From NCBI RefSeq assembly GCF_000420025.1, contig NZ_ATUD01000001.1, positions 744,001 through 808,000 of the forward strand: a DNA stretch of 64,000 bases, read 5' to 3'. The position numbers and the translations under genes were made by a program. The DNA is from Patulibacter americanus DSM 16676 (GTDB lineage: Bacteria; Actinomycetota; Thermoleophilia; Solirubrobacterales; Solirubrobacteraceae). Position 1 is the stretch's first letter, and each line of letters opens with the position of its first letter. Positions 9,217 through 17,729 of this stretch are shown here, piece after piece. The notes under the pieces were generated by a model that saw only the letters and a list, made by a program, of their open reading frames with translations, searched no databases and was not told the origin of the DNA.

Positions 9217-10241
9217 GCGTCGTCCCTCCCTCGTGCGCCCCGGTTGAGCCGGCGGCTGACGAGCATCATGATGATCAGGATCAGGCCCTGGGCGATGTAC
9301 TGCGTGGCCGAGGGCACGCCGAGCGTCTCGAGGATCGTGTCGAGGAACACGAGCACCAGCACGCCCGCGAAGGGACCCGCCAGGCCGCCGATGCCGCCGG
9401 CAAAGGCGACGCCGCCGATCACCGCGGCCGCGACCGTGGTCAGCGTGTAGGAGTCGGCCGCGTTGACCGACGCCGCGCCCGAGTAGGCGGTGAGCTGCAT
9501 GCCCGCGATCGCGGCGCACATGCCGGCGATGACGTAGGCGCCGATCACCTTGCGCGAGGTCGCGATGCCGGAGAGCCACGCGGCGCGCGGGTTCGCGCCG
9601 GTCGCGTAGAGGCCCTTGCCCCAGGTCGTCCGGTAGAGGACGAACGCCACGAGGCTCCAGAGCGCGACCCAGACCACGATCGACACCGGGAGGAACCCGA
9701 GGATGCGGTCGTCGGCGATGGCGCGGAAGCCCGGGGCGACGTTGCCCTTCGGCTGGCCCTCCGTCCACACGTAGTAGATGCCCTGCAGGATCGTGCCGAC
9801 GGCGAGCGTGGCCAGCAGCGGGGCGATCCGCAGCTTCGCGACGAGCAGGCCGTTGACGACGCCCACCGCGCCGCCGGCCGCGATCGTGACGGCGACGGCG
9901 AGCGGGATGTTCCCGTTCGACCCGTCCATGATCACCGCGGAGACGATGCTGGCCAGGTTCATGACCGGACCGATGGAGAGGTCGAGCCCGCCCGAGAGCA
10001 TCACGACGGCCTGGCCGATGACGGCCATGCCGAGCTGCGCGTCCTGCCCGACGATGTTCAGGATCCGCTCGGGCGAGAACCCGTTCTTCGTCGTCAGGCC
10101 GAGCGCGATGACGAACAGCAGCGCGAGGCCGTAGGAGACGCCGAGCGAGCGGTGGCGGCCCAGGGCCTGCAGGCGCGTCGGCGCCGCGGGCGTGGTCGCC
10201 TCCGGGTTCTCCGCCGGCGGCGTCACGGTCGGGGCGCTCAT
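9213..10241 (-). CDS. ABC sugar transporter permease, RbsC type
   Basis: A 342-residue integral membrane protein of the ribose/AraH permease family. About ten hydrophobic segments are visible, with the family motif LSGGLDLSIGPVMNLASIVSA near residues 84-104 and the EAA-like region containing GANPRAAWLSGIATSRK. It pairs with the permease encoded next to it to form the channel energised by the double ATPase. ATGA overlaps on both sides show tight coupling. Family is secure; the transported sugar is unknown. Confidence 0.92.
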   Translation of the reverse strand: MSAPTVTPPAENPEATTPAAPTRLQALGRHRSLGVSYGLALLFVIALGLTTKNGFSPERILNIVGQDAQLGMAVIGQAVVMLSGGLDLSIGPVMNLASIVSAVIMDGSNGNIPLAVAVTIAAGGAVGVVNGLLVAKLRIAPLLATLAVGTILQGIYYVWTEGQPKGNVAPGFRAIADDRILGFLPVSIVVWVALWSLVAFVLYRTTWGKGLYATGANPRAAWLSGIATSRKVIGAYVIAGMCAAIAGMQLTAYSGAASVNAADSYTLTTVAAAVIGGVAFAGGIGGLAGPFAGVLVLVFLDTILETLGVPSATQYIAQGLILIIMMLVSRRLNRGARGRDDA

Positions 10242-11245
10242 GCGGGCGCCCCCGCGTCGGGCTTCGACCCTCGGCCGGGCAACAGCCGCACCCCGCCGAT
10301 CTTCAGCTCGCCGCCGGCCGCGTTGTAGAGCGCCAGCGCGACGATGAGGATCATCCCCTTGGTGATGTACTGGTAGTACGAGAAGACGCCCGCGAGGTTG
10401 AGCAGGTTGTCGACGAGCGCCAGCAGCAGGACGCCGGGGATGATCCCCAGGAGCGCGCCGCGTCCGCCGACGACGGCGATGCCGCCGAGCAGCACCGCGG
10501 TGATCGAGTCGAGCGAGAACGCGTCGCCGATCAGCGGGTCGCCGGAGAACACGCGGCCGACGAGCACGAGGCCGCCGAGCGAGGCCAGCAGGCCGCTGAG
10601 CGCGTAGGCCACGATCAGCGTCCGGTTCGTGCGCAGCGCGGCGCGGCGGGCGCCGATGCCGCTGTGGCCGACGGCGTAGAGCGTGTGACCGAAGCGCGTC
10701 TCGCTCGTCAGCAGCCAGGCCACGACGACCACGCCGAGCGAGATCAGGAAGGTCAGGGGCACGGAGCCGAACGACCACGTCAGGCCCTCGAGCAGGCTCG
10801 CGGGGACGGTCCCCCCGGGCGAGTCCATGATCAGGAGCGCGCCGCCCTTGACGATGCCCATCGTGGCCAGGGTCATCACGAGCGGGTTGATCCCGGCCGC
10901 GACCCCCACGCCGTTGGCGGTGCCGATCACGACGCCCGCGACGACGACGAGGGCGACGTTCAGCGTGCCGGAGCCGTCGCCCAGCGAGGACGCCGTGATG
11001 ACGGTGGCGAGGCTGACCACGGAGCCGACGGAGAGGTCGATCCCGCCCGTCAGGATGACGATGCCCTGGCCGGCGGCCACGAGCAGCAGCGGCGCCATGC
11101 CGAGCAGGAGCGAGCTGGCGTTCGTGCCGGTGCGGAACGGGGTCGAGACCGCGAACGCGACGACCACGGCGAGGATCGTGACGATCCAGATCGGGATCGT
11201 CGGCTTGAGGTTGGCGCGCGTGGTGGCGCCGAGGACGGCGCTCAT
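10238..11245 (-). CDS. ABC sugar transporter permease, RbsC type (second subunit)
   Basis: A 335-residue membrane protein homologous to its neighbour, with the motif LTGGIDLSVGSVVSLATVITA near residues 65-85 and about ten membrane segments. Two different permease subunits with one double ATPase is the pattern of autoinducer-2/rhamnose-type importers (LsrCD-like) rather than of simple ribose transporters, which use one permease. Translation is coupled by ATGA overlaps to the ATPase gene upstream and the other permease downstream. Confidence 0.92.
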   Translation of the reverse strand: MSAVLGATTRANLKPTIPIWIVTILAVVVAFAVSTPFRTGTNASSLLLGMAPLLLVAAGQGIVILTGGIDLSVGSVVSLATVITASSLGDGSGTLNVALVVVAGVVIGTANGVGVAAGINPLVMTLATMGIVKGGALLIMDSPGGTVPASLLEGLTWSFGSVPLTFLISLGVVVVAWLLTSETRFGHTLYAVGHSGIGARRAALRTNRTLIVAYALSGLLASLGGLVLVGRVFSGDPLIGDAFSLDSITAVLLGGIAVVGGRGALLGIIPGVLLLALVDNLLNLAGVFSYYQYITKGMILIVALALYNAAGGELKIGGVRLLPGRGSKPDAGAPA

Positions 11246-12732
11246 GCGGCCGCCCGCCCGGACGCCAGAGCCATGATCGACTCCTCCGTCGCGTCCGCGC
11301 CGTCGACGGTGCCGGTGATGCGGCCCTCGTACATGACGTGGATCTCGTCGGCCAGGCCGAGCAGCTCGAGCATGTCGGTCGACACGAGGAGCACTCCCAT
11401 TCCGTCGTCGGTGAGCTCGCGCAGGAGCCGGTAGATCTCGGCCCGCGCGCCGACGTCGACGCCGCGCGTCGGGTCGTCGAGCACGAGCACGCGCAGGTCG
11501 CCGGCCAGGAGCCAACGGCCGAACAGGACCTTCTGCTGGTTGCCGCCGGAGAGGTCGGCCACGCGCTGGAAGGTCGAGCTGTAGCGCAGGTGCAGCCGCT
11601 CGATCACGGGGTCGATCGCGCGCGACTCCCGGCCGGGGCTGACGACGCCGCGCGGGTGCAGGCGGCGCTGGGCGGCCGTGGCGAGGTTGTCGCGGATCGA
11701 CAGCGGGAGGAACAGCCCGGCCTCGCGGCGGTTCGGCGGCACGTAGGCGATGCCCGCCTTCAGCGCGCCGCGCGGATCGCGCAGGCGGGTGTCCTGGCCG
11801 GCCACGCGGATCGTGCCGGCGTCGGGGCTGCGCACGCCCGTCGCCAGCTCGGCGACGGTGTGCTGCCCGTGGCCCTCGAGCCCCGAGACGCCGACGATGC
11901 GGCCGGCCTCGACGCGCAGCGTGATGTCGTGCACGCCGCCGCCGGTGATCCCGTCGAGCTCGAGTGCGGCGATCCCGCCCCGCGGGGCCTCCGCACCACG
12001 CGGCGGGTAGAGCTGCTGGATCTCGCGGCCCACCATCGTCTGGATCAGGCGGTCCTCGTCCCACTCGGCCTTCGGGCCGGCGGCGACGAGCGCGCCCGTC
12101 CGCATCACGGCGATGAGGTCGGAGAACTGGAAGACCTCGTCCAGGCGGTGCGAGACGAAGACGACGGCCGTGCCCTCGTCCGTCAGGCGCTGGACGGCGC
12201 GGTGCAGCAGCTGCACCTCGCCCTGCTCCAGCGACGAGGTGGGCTCGTCGAGGATGAGCAGCTTGGGGGTCGTCGCGATGGCCTTGGCCACCTCGACGAG
12301 CTGGCGCTCGGCGGCGCCGAGGTCGGCTACGGGCCGGTCGGGGTCGATGTCGAACCCGACGCGGTCCAGCGCGGCCCGGGCCTGCACCTTCGACGCCCGG
12401 TGGTCGGTCAGCCCGATCCGGTTGCGCGGGGTGCGGCCGAGGGTGATGTTCTCGCCGACCGTGAGGTTCGGGAAGAGGCTGAGCTCCTGGTGGACGATCG
12501 CCACGCCGGCGCCCCGGCTGTCGGCCGGGGTGCCGCGGAGGACGTGGCCGTCGACGGCGAGCTCGCCCTCGTCGGGCACGACCTCGCCGGCGATCATCGC
12601 CATGAACGTCGACTTGCCGGCGCCGTTCTCGCCCATGAGGGCGAGGACCTGGCCGGCGGGGACCTCGAGCGAGACCCCCGCGACGGCCTGGGTGGCGCCG
12701 AACCGCTTCGAGACGTCGGTGCAGCGGAACAT
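11242..12732 (-). CDS. Sugar ABC transporter ATP-binding protein (two ABC domains)
   Basis: A 496-residue cytoplasmic ATPase with two fused ABC cassettes, as in RbsA/MglA. Cassette 1 has Walker A GENGAGKST (about 34-42) and Walker B LLILDEPTSSLE. Cassette 2 has a degenerate Walker A region (GLEGHGQHT), which is usual for this family, a signature LSGGNQQKV and a Walker B-like VLVLDDPTRGVDVG, in which Asp replaces the usual catalytic Glu. It energises the two adjacent permeases. The start at ATG 12730-12732 lies 8 bases after the stop of the binding-protein gene. Confidence 0.93.
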   Translation of the reverse strand: MFRCTDVSKRFGATQAVAGVSLEVPAGQVLALMGENGAGKSTFMAMIAGEVVPDEGELAVDGHVLRGTPADSRGAGVAIVHQELSLFPNLTVGENITLGRTPRNRIGLTDHRASKVQARAALDRVGFDIDPDRPVADLGAAERQLVEVAKAIATTPKLLILDEPTSSLEQGEVQLLHRAVQRLTDEGTAVVFVSHRLDEVFQFSDLIAVMRTGALVAAGPKAEWDEDRLIQTMVGREIQQLYPPRGAEAPRGGIAALELDGITGGGVHDITLRVEAGRIVGVSGLEGHGQHTVAELATGVRSPDAGTIRVAGQDTRLRDPRGALKAGIAYVPPNRREAGLFLPLSIRDNLATAAQRRLHPRGVVSPGRESRAIDPVIERLHLRYSSTFQRVADLSGGNQQKVLFGRWLLAGDLRVLVLDDPTRGVDVGARAEIYRLLRELTDDGMGVLLVSTDMLELLGLADEIHVMYEGRITGTVDGADATEESIMALASGRAAA

Positions 12733-12740
12733 CGTGGTGC

Positions 12741-13808
12741 CTACTTCGAGAACAGCGCGTCGACCTGGGCGTCGGACAGCCGCGTGTTGACCCAGAAGGA
12801 GTCGGGCAGGTCCGTGCGCACGAACTCCTGCAGGTCGTCGTTCGTGATCGTCGGCGGCGTGAGGACGTTGTCCTTCTCGAACGGCTCGCCCTTCAGCGCC
12901 TTGATCGTCGTCTTGAGCGCGTCGTCCGCGAGCCACGTCGGGTTCGTGACGCCGACGGAGTCGAAGCCCTGGTCCTTGAGCTCGACCCACTCCTTCATCA
13001 GGCCGTTGTTGTTCTCGCCGACCATCGGGACGAGGTCCTTGCGGGCCGCCTGGAAGGCCTGGATCGCGCCGAGGGTCATGGCGCCGCCCTGCGACCAGAC
13101 ACCGTCGACCTCGGGGTGCGAGGAGAGCATGTTCGAGACGGCGCGCTTGGCCTGCGCCTCGTCCCACGAGGCGTGGGCGTCGGCGACGATCTTGATGCCC
13201 GGGTACTTCTTGAAGACCTCCTTGGCGCCGTCGAAGCGCAGGGAGTCCGTGGACACGCCGGCGATGCCGTTCAGCGCGTAGATGTTGCCCTTGCCGCCGA
13301 GCTTGTCGGCGAGCCACTGGGCGCCCGCGGCGCCGAACTTCTTCTGGTCGACGGTGACGAGCGACGTGTACTCGTCCGTGTCGGCCTCGGCCGAGAGCAG
13401 GATGACCGGGATGCCGGCGGCCTTCGCCTGCTTGATGACCGGGACCGTCGCCGACGGCGAGATCGGGGTCATGATGATCGCGTCGACCTTGCGCGAGATC
13501 ATCGACTGCACGTTCGAGATCTGCTTCTGGACCTGGTTGTCGGACTGCGTGTAGACGACCTTGGAGATGTCGCCCTTGTTGCGCTCGGCCGAGGCCTTGA
13601 ACTCCTGGTAGAGCTGGACGGACCAGCTGTTGCCGAGCCAGTACACGTCGTAGCCGATGGTGAAGGGCCCGCTCTTGCCCTCGGGGGCCGCGTCGCTCTT
13701 CGAGCTGGACACGGAGGAGCCGCCGCAGCCGGCCACGACCGCTACCGCGGCGAGGGCGGTCAGCGCCAAGAGGAGGCGCCGGAAGGTCCGGTGGAAGGTG
13801 GAAGTCAT
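12741..13808 (-). CDS. Sugar ABC transporter substrate-binding lipoprotein
   Basis: A 355-residue periplasmic-binding-protein-like lipoprotein (Peripla_BP_4 type). A lipoprotein signal peptide ending in AVVAGCGG gives Cys at about residue 28; the mature part begins with FTIGYDVYWLGNSWSVQL. ATG 13806-13808 is preferred over an upstream ATG at 13857-13859 because it puts the basic n-region and hydrophobic core at the very N-terminus and is preceded by a GAGAAG Shine-Dalgarno-like stretch. First gene of the ten-gene operon. It captures the substrate for the importer encoded downstream. Confidence 0.92.
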   Translation of the reverse strand: MTSTFHRTFRRLLLALTALAAVAVVAGCGGSSVSSSKSDAAPEGKSGPFTIGYDVYWLGNSWSVQLYQEFKASAERNKGDISKVVYTQSDNQVQKQISNVQSMISRKVDAIIMTPISPSATVPVIKQAKAAGIPVILLSAEADTDEYTSLVTVDQKKFGAAGAQWLADKLGGKGNIYALNGIAGVSTDSLRFDGAKEVFKKYPGIKIVADAHASWDEAQAKRAVSNMLSSHPEVDGVWSQGGAMTLGAIQAFQAARKDLVPMVGENNNGLMKEWVELKDQGFDSVGVTNPTWLADDALKTTIKALKGEPFEKDNVLTPPTITNDDLQEFVRTDLPDSFWVNTRLSDAQVDALFSK

Positions 13809-13857
13809 CGTTCTTCTCGTTCGGGTTTCCGGCCCCGTATTCGCGCCGGCTTGCGGC

Positions 13858-13897
13858 ATCCTGCCACAGGGTCAGTCGACTAGTCAACCTGTCGACT
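13858..13897 (-). promoter_or_regulatory. Promoter with overlapping operator-like palindrome
   Basis: On the minus strand a -35-like TTGACT (13882-13887) and a -10-like CAGGAT (13858-13863) are separated by 18 bases, about 50 bases upstream of the binding-protein ATG. The -35 sits inside GTCGACTAGTCAAC (13875-13888; six of seven base pairs symmetric). A wider perfect inverted repeat is AGTCGAC-N10-GTCGACT (13874-13880 and 13891-13897). The arrangement suggests repression by the operon's own GntR regulator. This is inferred from position and symmetry. Confidence 0.5.
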
Positions 13898-14077
13898 GTC
13901 CAGGCGGAGGACGGGACGATTGGGACAACGGGCCAAACGGCGTGTGCGGCAGGGCACTTCTGGGGCGTGACGGCCGGCACATCCTGGGCGTGACGGCGAA
14001 CACAACAGCGCGTCGTCCCGGCTCGCCACCCGCGCGCCCCCACCCGGCCCGGACTCGTCGTTGCTGACCGCGCCGCC

Positions 14078-15142
14078 CTACCGCCCCCGCCGGTGCCACT
14101 CCGTGAACAGGAGCCACATCAGGTAGACGCCACCGACCGCACCCGTCATCACGCCGACCGGCAACGGCGTGGCCGGCCAGACGCGCTGGGCGGCCAGGTC
14201 GCTCGCGGCCAGCAGCAGGCCGCCCATGATCGCGGCGGGCAGCAGGCCCGGGCCCGTGGCGTGGGTCAGGCGCCGGGCGAGCTGCGGGGCCGCCAGGGCG
14301 ACGAACGCGACCGGGCCCGTCGACGCGGTGGCGACCGCGGCGAGCGCGACGGCCACGATCACGAGCAGCATCCGGGAGCGCTCCGTGTGCACCCCAAGGG
14401 CGGCGGCGGTGTCGTCGCCCATCTCGAGCATCCGCAGGTCGCGGCCCGCCATCAACGCCAGCGGCACGAGCACCACGAGCGCCACCGCGACGGGGCCCAC
14501 GTGCTCCCAGCCGCGGCCGTTCAGGCTGCCGACGAGCCACAGGCGTGCGCTCTGCGAGGTCTCGAGCGTGACCTTCGTGAGCAGGAACGCCGTCGTCGAC
14601 GCCAGCAGCGTGCTGAAGCCGATGCCGATCAGGACGATGCGGTAGCCCTGGGTGCCCCCGGCCCGCTTGGCGAGCGCCATCACCGCCGCCGCCACCACGA
14701 ACCCGCCGACGATCGCCCCGCCGGCGATGGCGACCATGCTACCACCGAAGACGGCGATCTGCAGCACCGCGCCGACGGCCGCGCCCTGCGTGAACCCGAT
14801 GACGTCGGGGCTCCCCAGCGGGTTGCGCGTGAGGCTCTGGAAGACCGCGCCGGCGACGCCGAGCGCTGCACCGACGAGCAGCGCGTCGAGCACCCGCGGC
14901 AGCCGCAGCTCCTCGATGATGATGTCCGCGCCCGGCGGCCCGCTCCCGGCGATCGTCCGCAGCACCTCGGCGGGGCTGAGCGGATAGTCACCGGTGCCGA
15001 CGGCGAGCACGGAGACGATCGCGCAGAGGACGAGCAGCCCCGCGCCGACGACGAGGGAGCGCAGGTGCAGGCGCAGCGAGACGGCGCCGCCGCGCAGGCG
15101 GACGACGCGCCCGGTGCCCGAGCTGACGGCCGGCGCGCTCAC
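14078..15142 (-). CDS. Iron-siderophore ABC transporter permease, FecCD family
   Basis: A 354-residue permease of the BtuC/FecCD family, with about nine or ten membrane segments and the family motif LTRNPLGSPDVIGFTQGAAVGA near residues 98-119. It pairs with the permease encoded immediately upstream. The GTG start at 15142 overlaps the previous stop (GTGA). Last gene of the ferric-siderophore operon: no ATPase gene follows; the next gene leftward, about 270 bases away, is the sugar binding protein of a separate operon. Confidence 0.92.
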   Translation of the reverse strand: MSAPAVSSGTGRVVRLRGGAVSLRLHLRSLVVGAGLLVLCAIVSVLAVGTGDYPLSPAEVLRTIAGSGPPGADIIIEELRLPRVLDALLVGAALGVAGAVFQSLTRNPLGSPDVIGFTQGAAVGAVLQIAVFGGSMVAIAGGAIVGGFVVAAAVMALAKRAGGTQGYRIVLIGIGFSTLLASTTAFLLTKVTLETSQSARLWLVGSLNGRGWEHVGPVAVALVVLVPLALMAGRDLRMLEMGDDTAAALGVHTERSRMLLVIVAVALAAVATASTGPVAFVALAAPQLARRLTHATGPGLLPAAIMGGLLLAASDLAAQRVWPATPLPVGVMTGAVGGVYLMWLLFTEWHRRGR

Positions 15143-16188
15143 AGCTGGGCGATCCGACGGCGGCTGACGAGGGCGATGAAGAAGGGGGCGCCGATGAACG
15201 CCGTGACGACCGCGACCTGGACCTCGGCGGGCGGGTCGATGAGCCGGCCGATGACGTCGGCGGTGAGCACGAGCGCCGGCCCGAGCAGGGCGCAGTAGGG
15301 CAGGATCCAGCGCTGGTCCGGGCCGGTGATCGCGCGGGCGGCGTGCGGCACGGTCAGCCCGACGAACGCGATCGGGCCCGCCGCCGCGGTCGCCGCGCCG
15401 CTGAGCGCCGTGATGGCCAGCAGCGAGAGCGCGCGGATCCGGCCCGGTCGCGCGCCGAGCGCCCGCCCGGTGTCGTCTCCCAGCGCGAGCACGTTGAGCG
15501 AGCGGGCCAGCAGGAGCGCCAGGACGAGCGCGGGCACGATGAACGCGCCCATCTGGCCCACGATCCCGATCTCCCGGCCGCTGAGCGCGCCGACCTCCCA
15601 GTACCGGAACTGCTCGAAGACCTGCGGCTTGAGCAGCACCATCGCGGCGATGAACGCGGTCAGGGCGGCCGTGACGGCCACGCCCGCCAGCGCGAGCCGC
15701 ACGGGCGACGCTCCCGAGCCGCCGCCCGCGCCGAGCCCGTAGACGAGCAGCGAGATCGCGCCGGCGCCGAGGAACGCGAACCACACGTACTCCGCGGGCT
15801 GCGTGACGCCGAGGGTCGCCATCGCGATGACCACGGCCGCGGCGGCCCCCGCGTTGACCCCGAGCAGGCCCGGGTCGGCGAGCGGGTTGCGGGTGAGGGA
15901 CTGCATGAGCGCGCCCGCCACGCCGAGCGCGGCGCCGACGAGCAGCCCGAGCAGGGTCCGCGGCACGCGGAGCTCGCGGACGATCCGGTCCGTCGGGCGA
16001 CCCTCGGCGTGCCAGAGGGCGTCCCAGACGTCGCCCGGCGGGATGGTCCGCGCGCCGACCGCGATGCTCGCGACGACGGCCACCAGCAGGAGCCCGGCGG
16101 CGGCGAGCAGGCCGAGCCAGCGCAGGCTGCTGCCGCGCGCGGCCGACCGCGACGGCGCGGCGTTCGCCGGGACGGACGCGGTGCTCAC
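15139..16188 (-). CDS. Iron-siderophore ABC transporter permease, FecCD family
   Basis: A 349-residue FecCD/BtuC permease with the motif LTRNPLADPGLLGVNAGAAAAV near residues 95-116 and the conserved coupling region GDDTGRALGARPGRIR. With the downstream permease it should form a heterodimeric channel for a ferric siderophore. The GTG start overlaps the stop of the esterase gene by 4 bases. The N-terminal 20 residues are polar, so the first membrane segment begins at about residue 23. Confidence 0.92.
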   Translation of the reverse strand: MSTASVPANAAPSRSAARGSSLRWLGLLAAAGLLLVAVVASIAVGARTIPPGDVWDALWHAEGRPTDRIVRELRVPRTLLGLLVGAALGVAGALMQSLTRNPLADPGLLGVNAGAAAAVVIAMATLGVTQPAEYVWFAFLGAGAISLLVYGLGAGGGSGASPVRLALAGVAVTAALTAFIAAMVLLKPQVFEQFRYWEVGALSGREIGIVGQMGAFIVPALVLALLLARSLNVLALGDDTGRALGARPGRIRALSLLAITALSGAATAAAGPIAFVGLTVPHAARAITGPDQRWILPYCALLGPALVLTADVIGRLIDPPAEVQVAVVTAFIGAPFFIALVSRRRIAQL

Positions 16189-17729
16189 GCGGCGCCTCCG
16201 CCGGCCCGGTCGCCGCGCGTCGCGCGGCTCCGGCCGTCGTCGGTGGCGGCGGCCGGCGCGGGGCGTGCTGCCTCGCCCGACGGCGCGCGCCCGCCGCCGA
16301 GGCCGTCGCGGGTGAGCGACCGCAGCCCGTCGGCCAGCCCGCCGCGCCAGCAGAGCGCGTCGTGGCCGCCCTCGTACTCGACGTAGACGTGGTCGTCGCC
16401 CCGTGCGACCAGGACGTCGCGCAGCGCGCGATGGGCGGGCAGCAGCACCCACTCGTCCCGGCCGACCTCGACGTGGAACCGCACGCGGGCGGACGCCGCG
16501 CCGGTCGGCGAAGGCGCTGCGGGCGCCGCTCCGACGGGCGAGGGCGCGGCGGATGCCCCGGCGCCGGGCGCCGCCGCGAACGCGCGGACCGTCGGGGAGG
16601 GGGCGTCGGCCGCCGCCTGGTCCGGGAACCACAGGGAGGCGGACTGGGCCAGGACGCCGGCGACGCGGTCCGGGGCGTGCAGCGCGGCCCGCAGGGCCGC
16701 GAGGCCGCCGAGGCTCGAGCCGGCGACGAGGATCCCGCCCGGCGCCTCGTCGCGGAGCGCCGGCACGTGCGCGCGGGCCCAGTCGGGGAGCGTGCGGGTC
16801 AGCAAGTCGAGGTACGGCGCGCCGGCCGTCATGTCGCCCCAGCGGTCGGCGGTCGCACGCCCGTCGAGCATCAGCGTCACGAGCGGCGGGACGAGCCCGT
16901 CGTGGTGCAGCGCGTCGAGGATCGCGGGGGCGTCGCGGCGGCCGATCCACTCGTCGCCGTCGAGCAGCACCAGCAGGCGGTGCGGCCGACCCGTCGTGCC
17001 CGCGGGGACGTGGACCCATGCGCGGCGCACGTCGTCGAGGCCCGGGACCTCGTGCGCGGTGACCGTGCCGACGGGGACCCCGGGGCCGCGCTTCACGTGG
17101 GTCTGCGGCGGGGCGTCGGGCAGCTCGAGGACGGAGAGGTCGCAGCCGCCGCGCACGCCCGGGAACGACCGCGGGTTGCGCGGGTCGGGCTGCGCGCGCG
17201 TGGCGACGCCACGCCAGCGCGAGGCGGGGCCCAGCGCCGCGTCCTCCACGGGCGCGTCGCCGTCGTCCGGGGCCAGCGCGTAGGTGCCGCGCCACGAGGA
17301 CGCCAGCCGGAACGCGCGGTGCCACACGTCGGTCCCCTCCAGCCGCTCCAGGGCGCTGTGCTCGGGCACCGTCGGGTCGGTGAGCTTGTTGGCCAGGAGC
17401 AGCACGCCCCGGGTGCCGGGGCCCGTCCCGTGGCGGTCGCGCCAGAGGAAGGTGACGATCCGCTCGCCCGGGGCGCCGAGAACCTCTTCGACGAGCGGCG
17501 TGCCGTCGCGGTCGATCCGGGCCCAGAAGGCGGCGAGGACCTGCGCTGGCCCGCCGGGGGCCGCGGCGTTGGGAGCCGCGGCGCCGGTCGCCGCGTCGAG
17601 CGCCGCCTGCAGCGCCGCCACGGCGGGCGACGGCGCCACGGGTGGTGGCGGGTCCTTCGTCCACCGCGGGGGACGGAACGCCGGGGCCGCGGGGACCGGG
17701 GCCACCGCGGTCGGGCGGGCGGCGGTCAC
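16185..17729 (-). CDS. Enterochelin esterase-like (Fes-type) siderophore hydrolase
   Basis: A 514-residue alpha/beta hydrolase with the two-part plan of Fes: an N-terminal beta domain containing TFLWRDRHGTG and LLANKLTDP, and a C-terminal esterase_D domain. The catalytic serine lies in AGSSLGGLAALRA and the histidine in YEGGHDALCWRGGL. A Pro/Ala-rich insertion (about residues 395-430) makes it longer than the usual 370-400 residues. It probably releases iron in the cytoplasm by hydrolysing the imported ferric tri- or bis-catecholate ester. Coupled by GTGA overlaps to the binding-protein gene upstream and the permease downstream. Confidence 0.88.
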   Translation of the reverse strand: MTAARPTAVAPVPAAPAFRPPRWTKDPPPPVAPSPAVAALQAALDAATGAAAPNAAAPGGPAQVLAAFWARIDRDGTPLVEEVLGAPGERIVTFLWRDRHGTGPGTRGVLLLANKLTDPTVPEHSALERLEGTDVWHRAFRLASSWRGTYALAPDDGDAPVEDAALGPASRWRGVATRAQPDPRNPRSFPGVRGGCDLSVLELPDAPPQTHVKRGPGVPVGTVTAHEVPGLDDVRRAWVHVPAGTTGRPHRLLVLLDGDEWIGRRDAPAILDALHHDGLVPPLVTLMLDGRATADRWGDMTAGAPYLDLLTRTLPDWARAHVPALRDEAPGGILVAGSSLGGLAALRAALHAPDRVAGVLAQSASLWFPDQAAADAPSPTVRAFAAAPGAGASAAPSPVGAAPAAPSPTGAASARVRFHVEVGRDEWVLLPAHRALRDVLVARGDDHVYVEYEGGHDALCWRGGLADGLRSLTRDGLGGGRAPSGEAARPAPAAATDDGRSRATRGDRAGGGAA

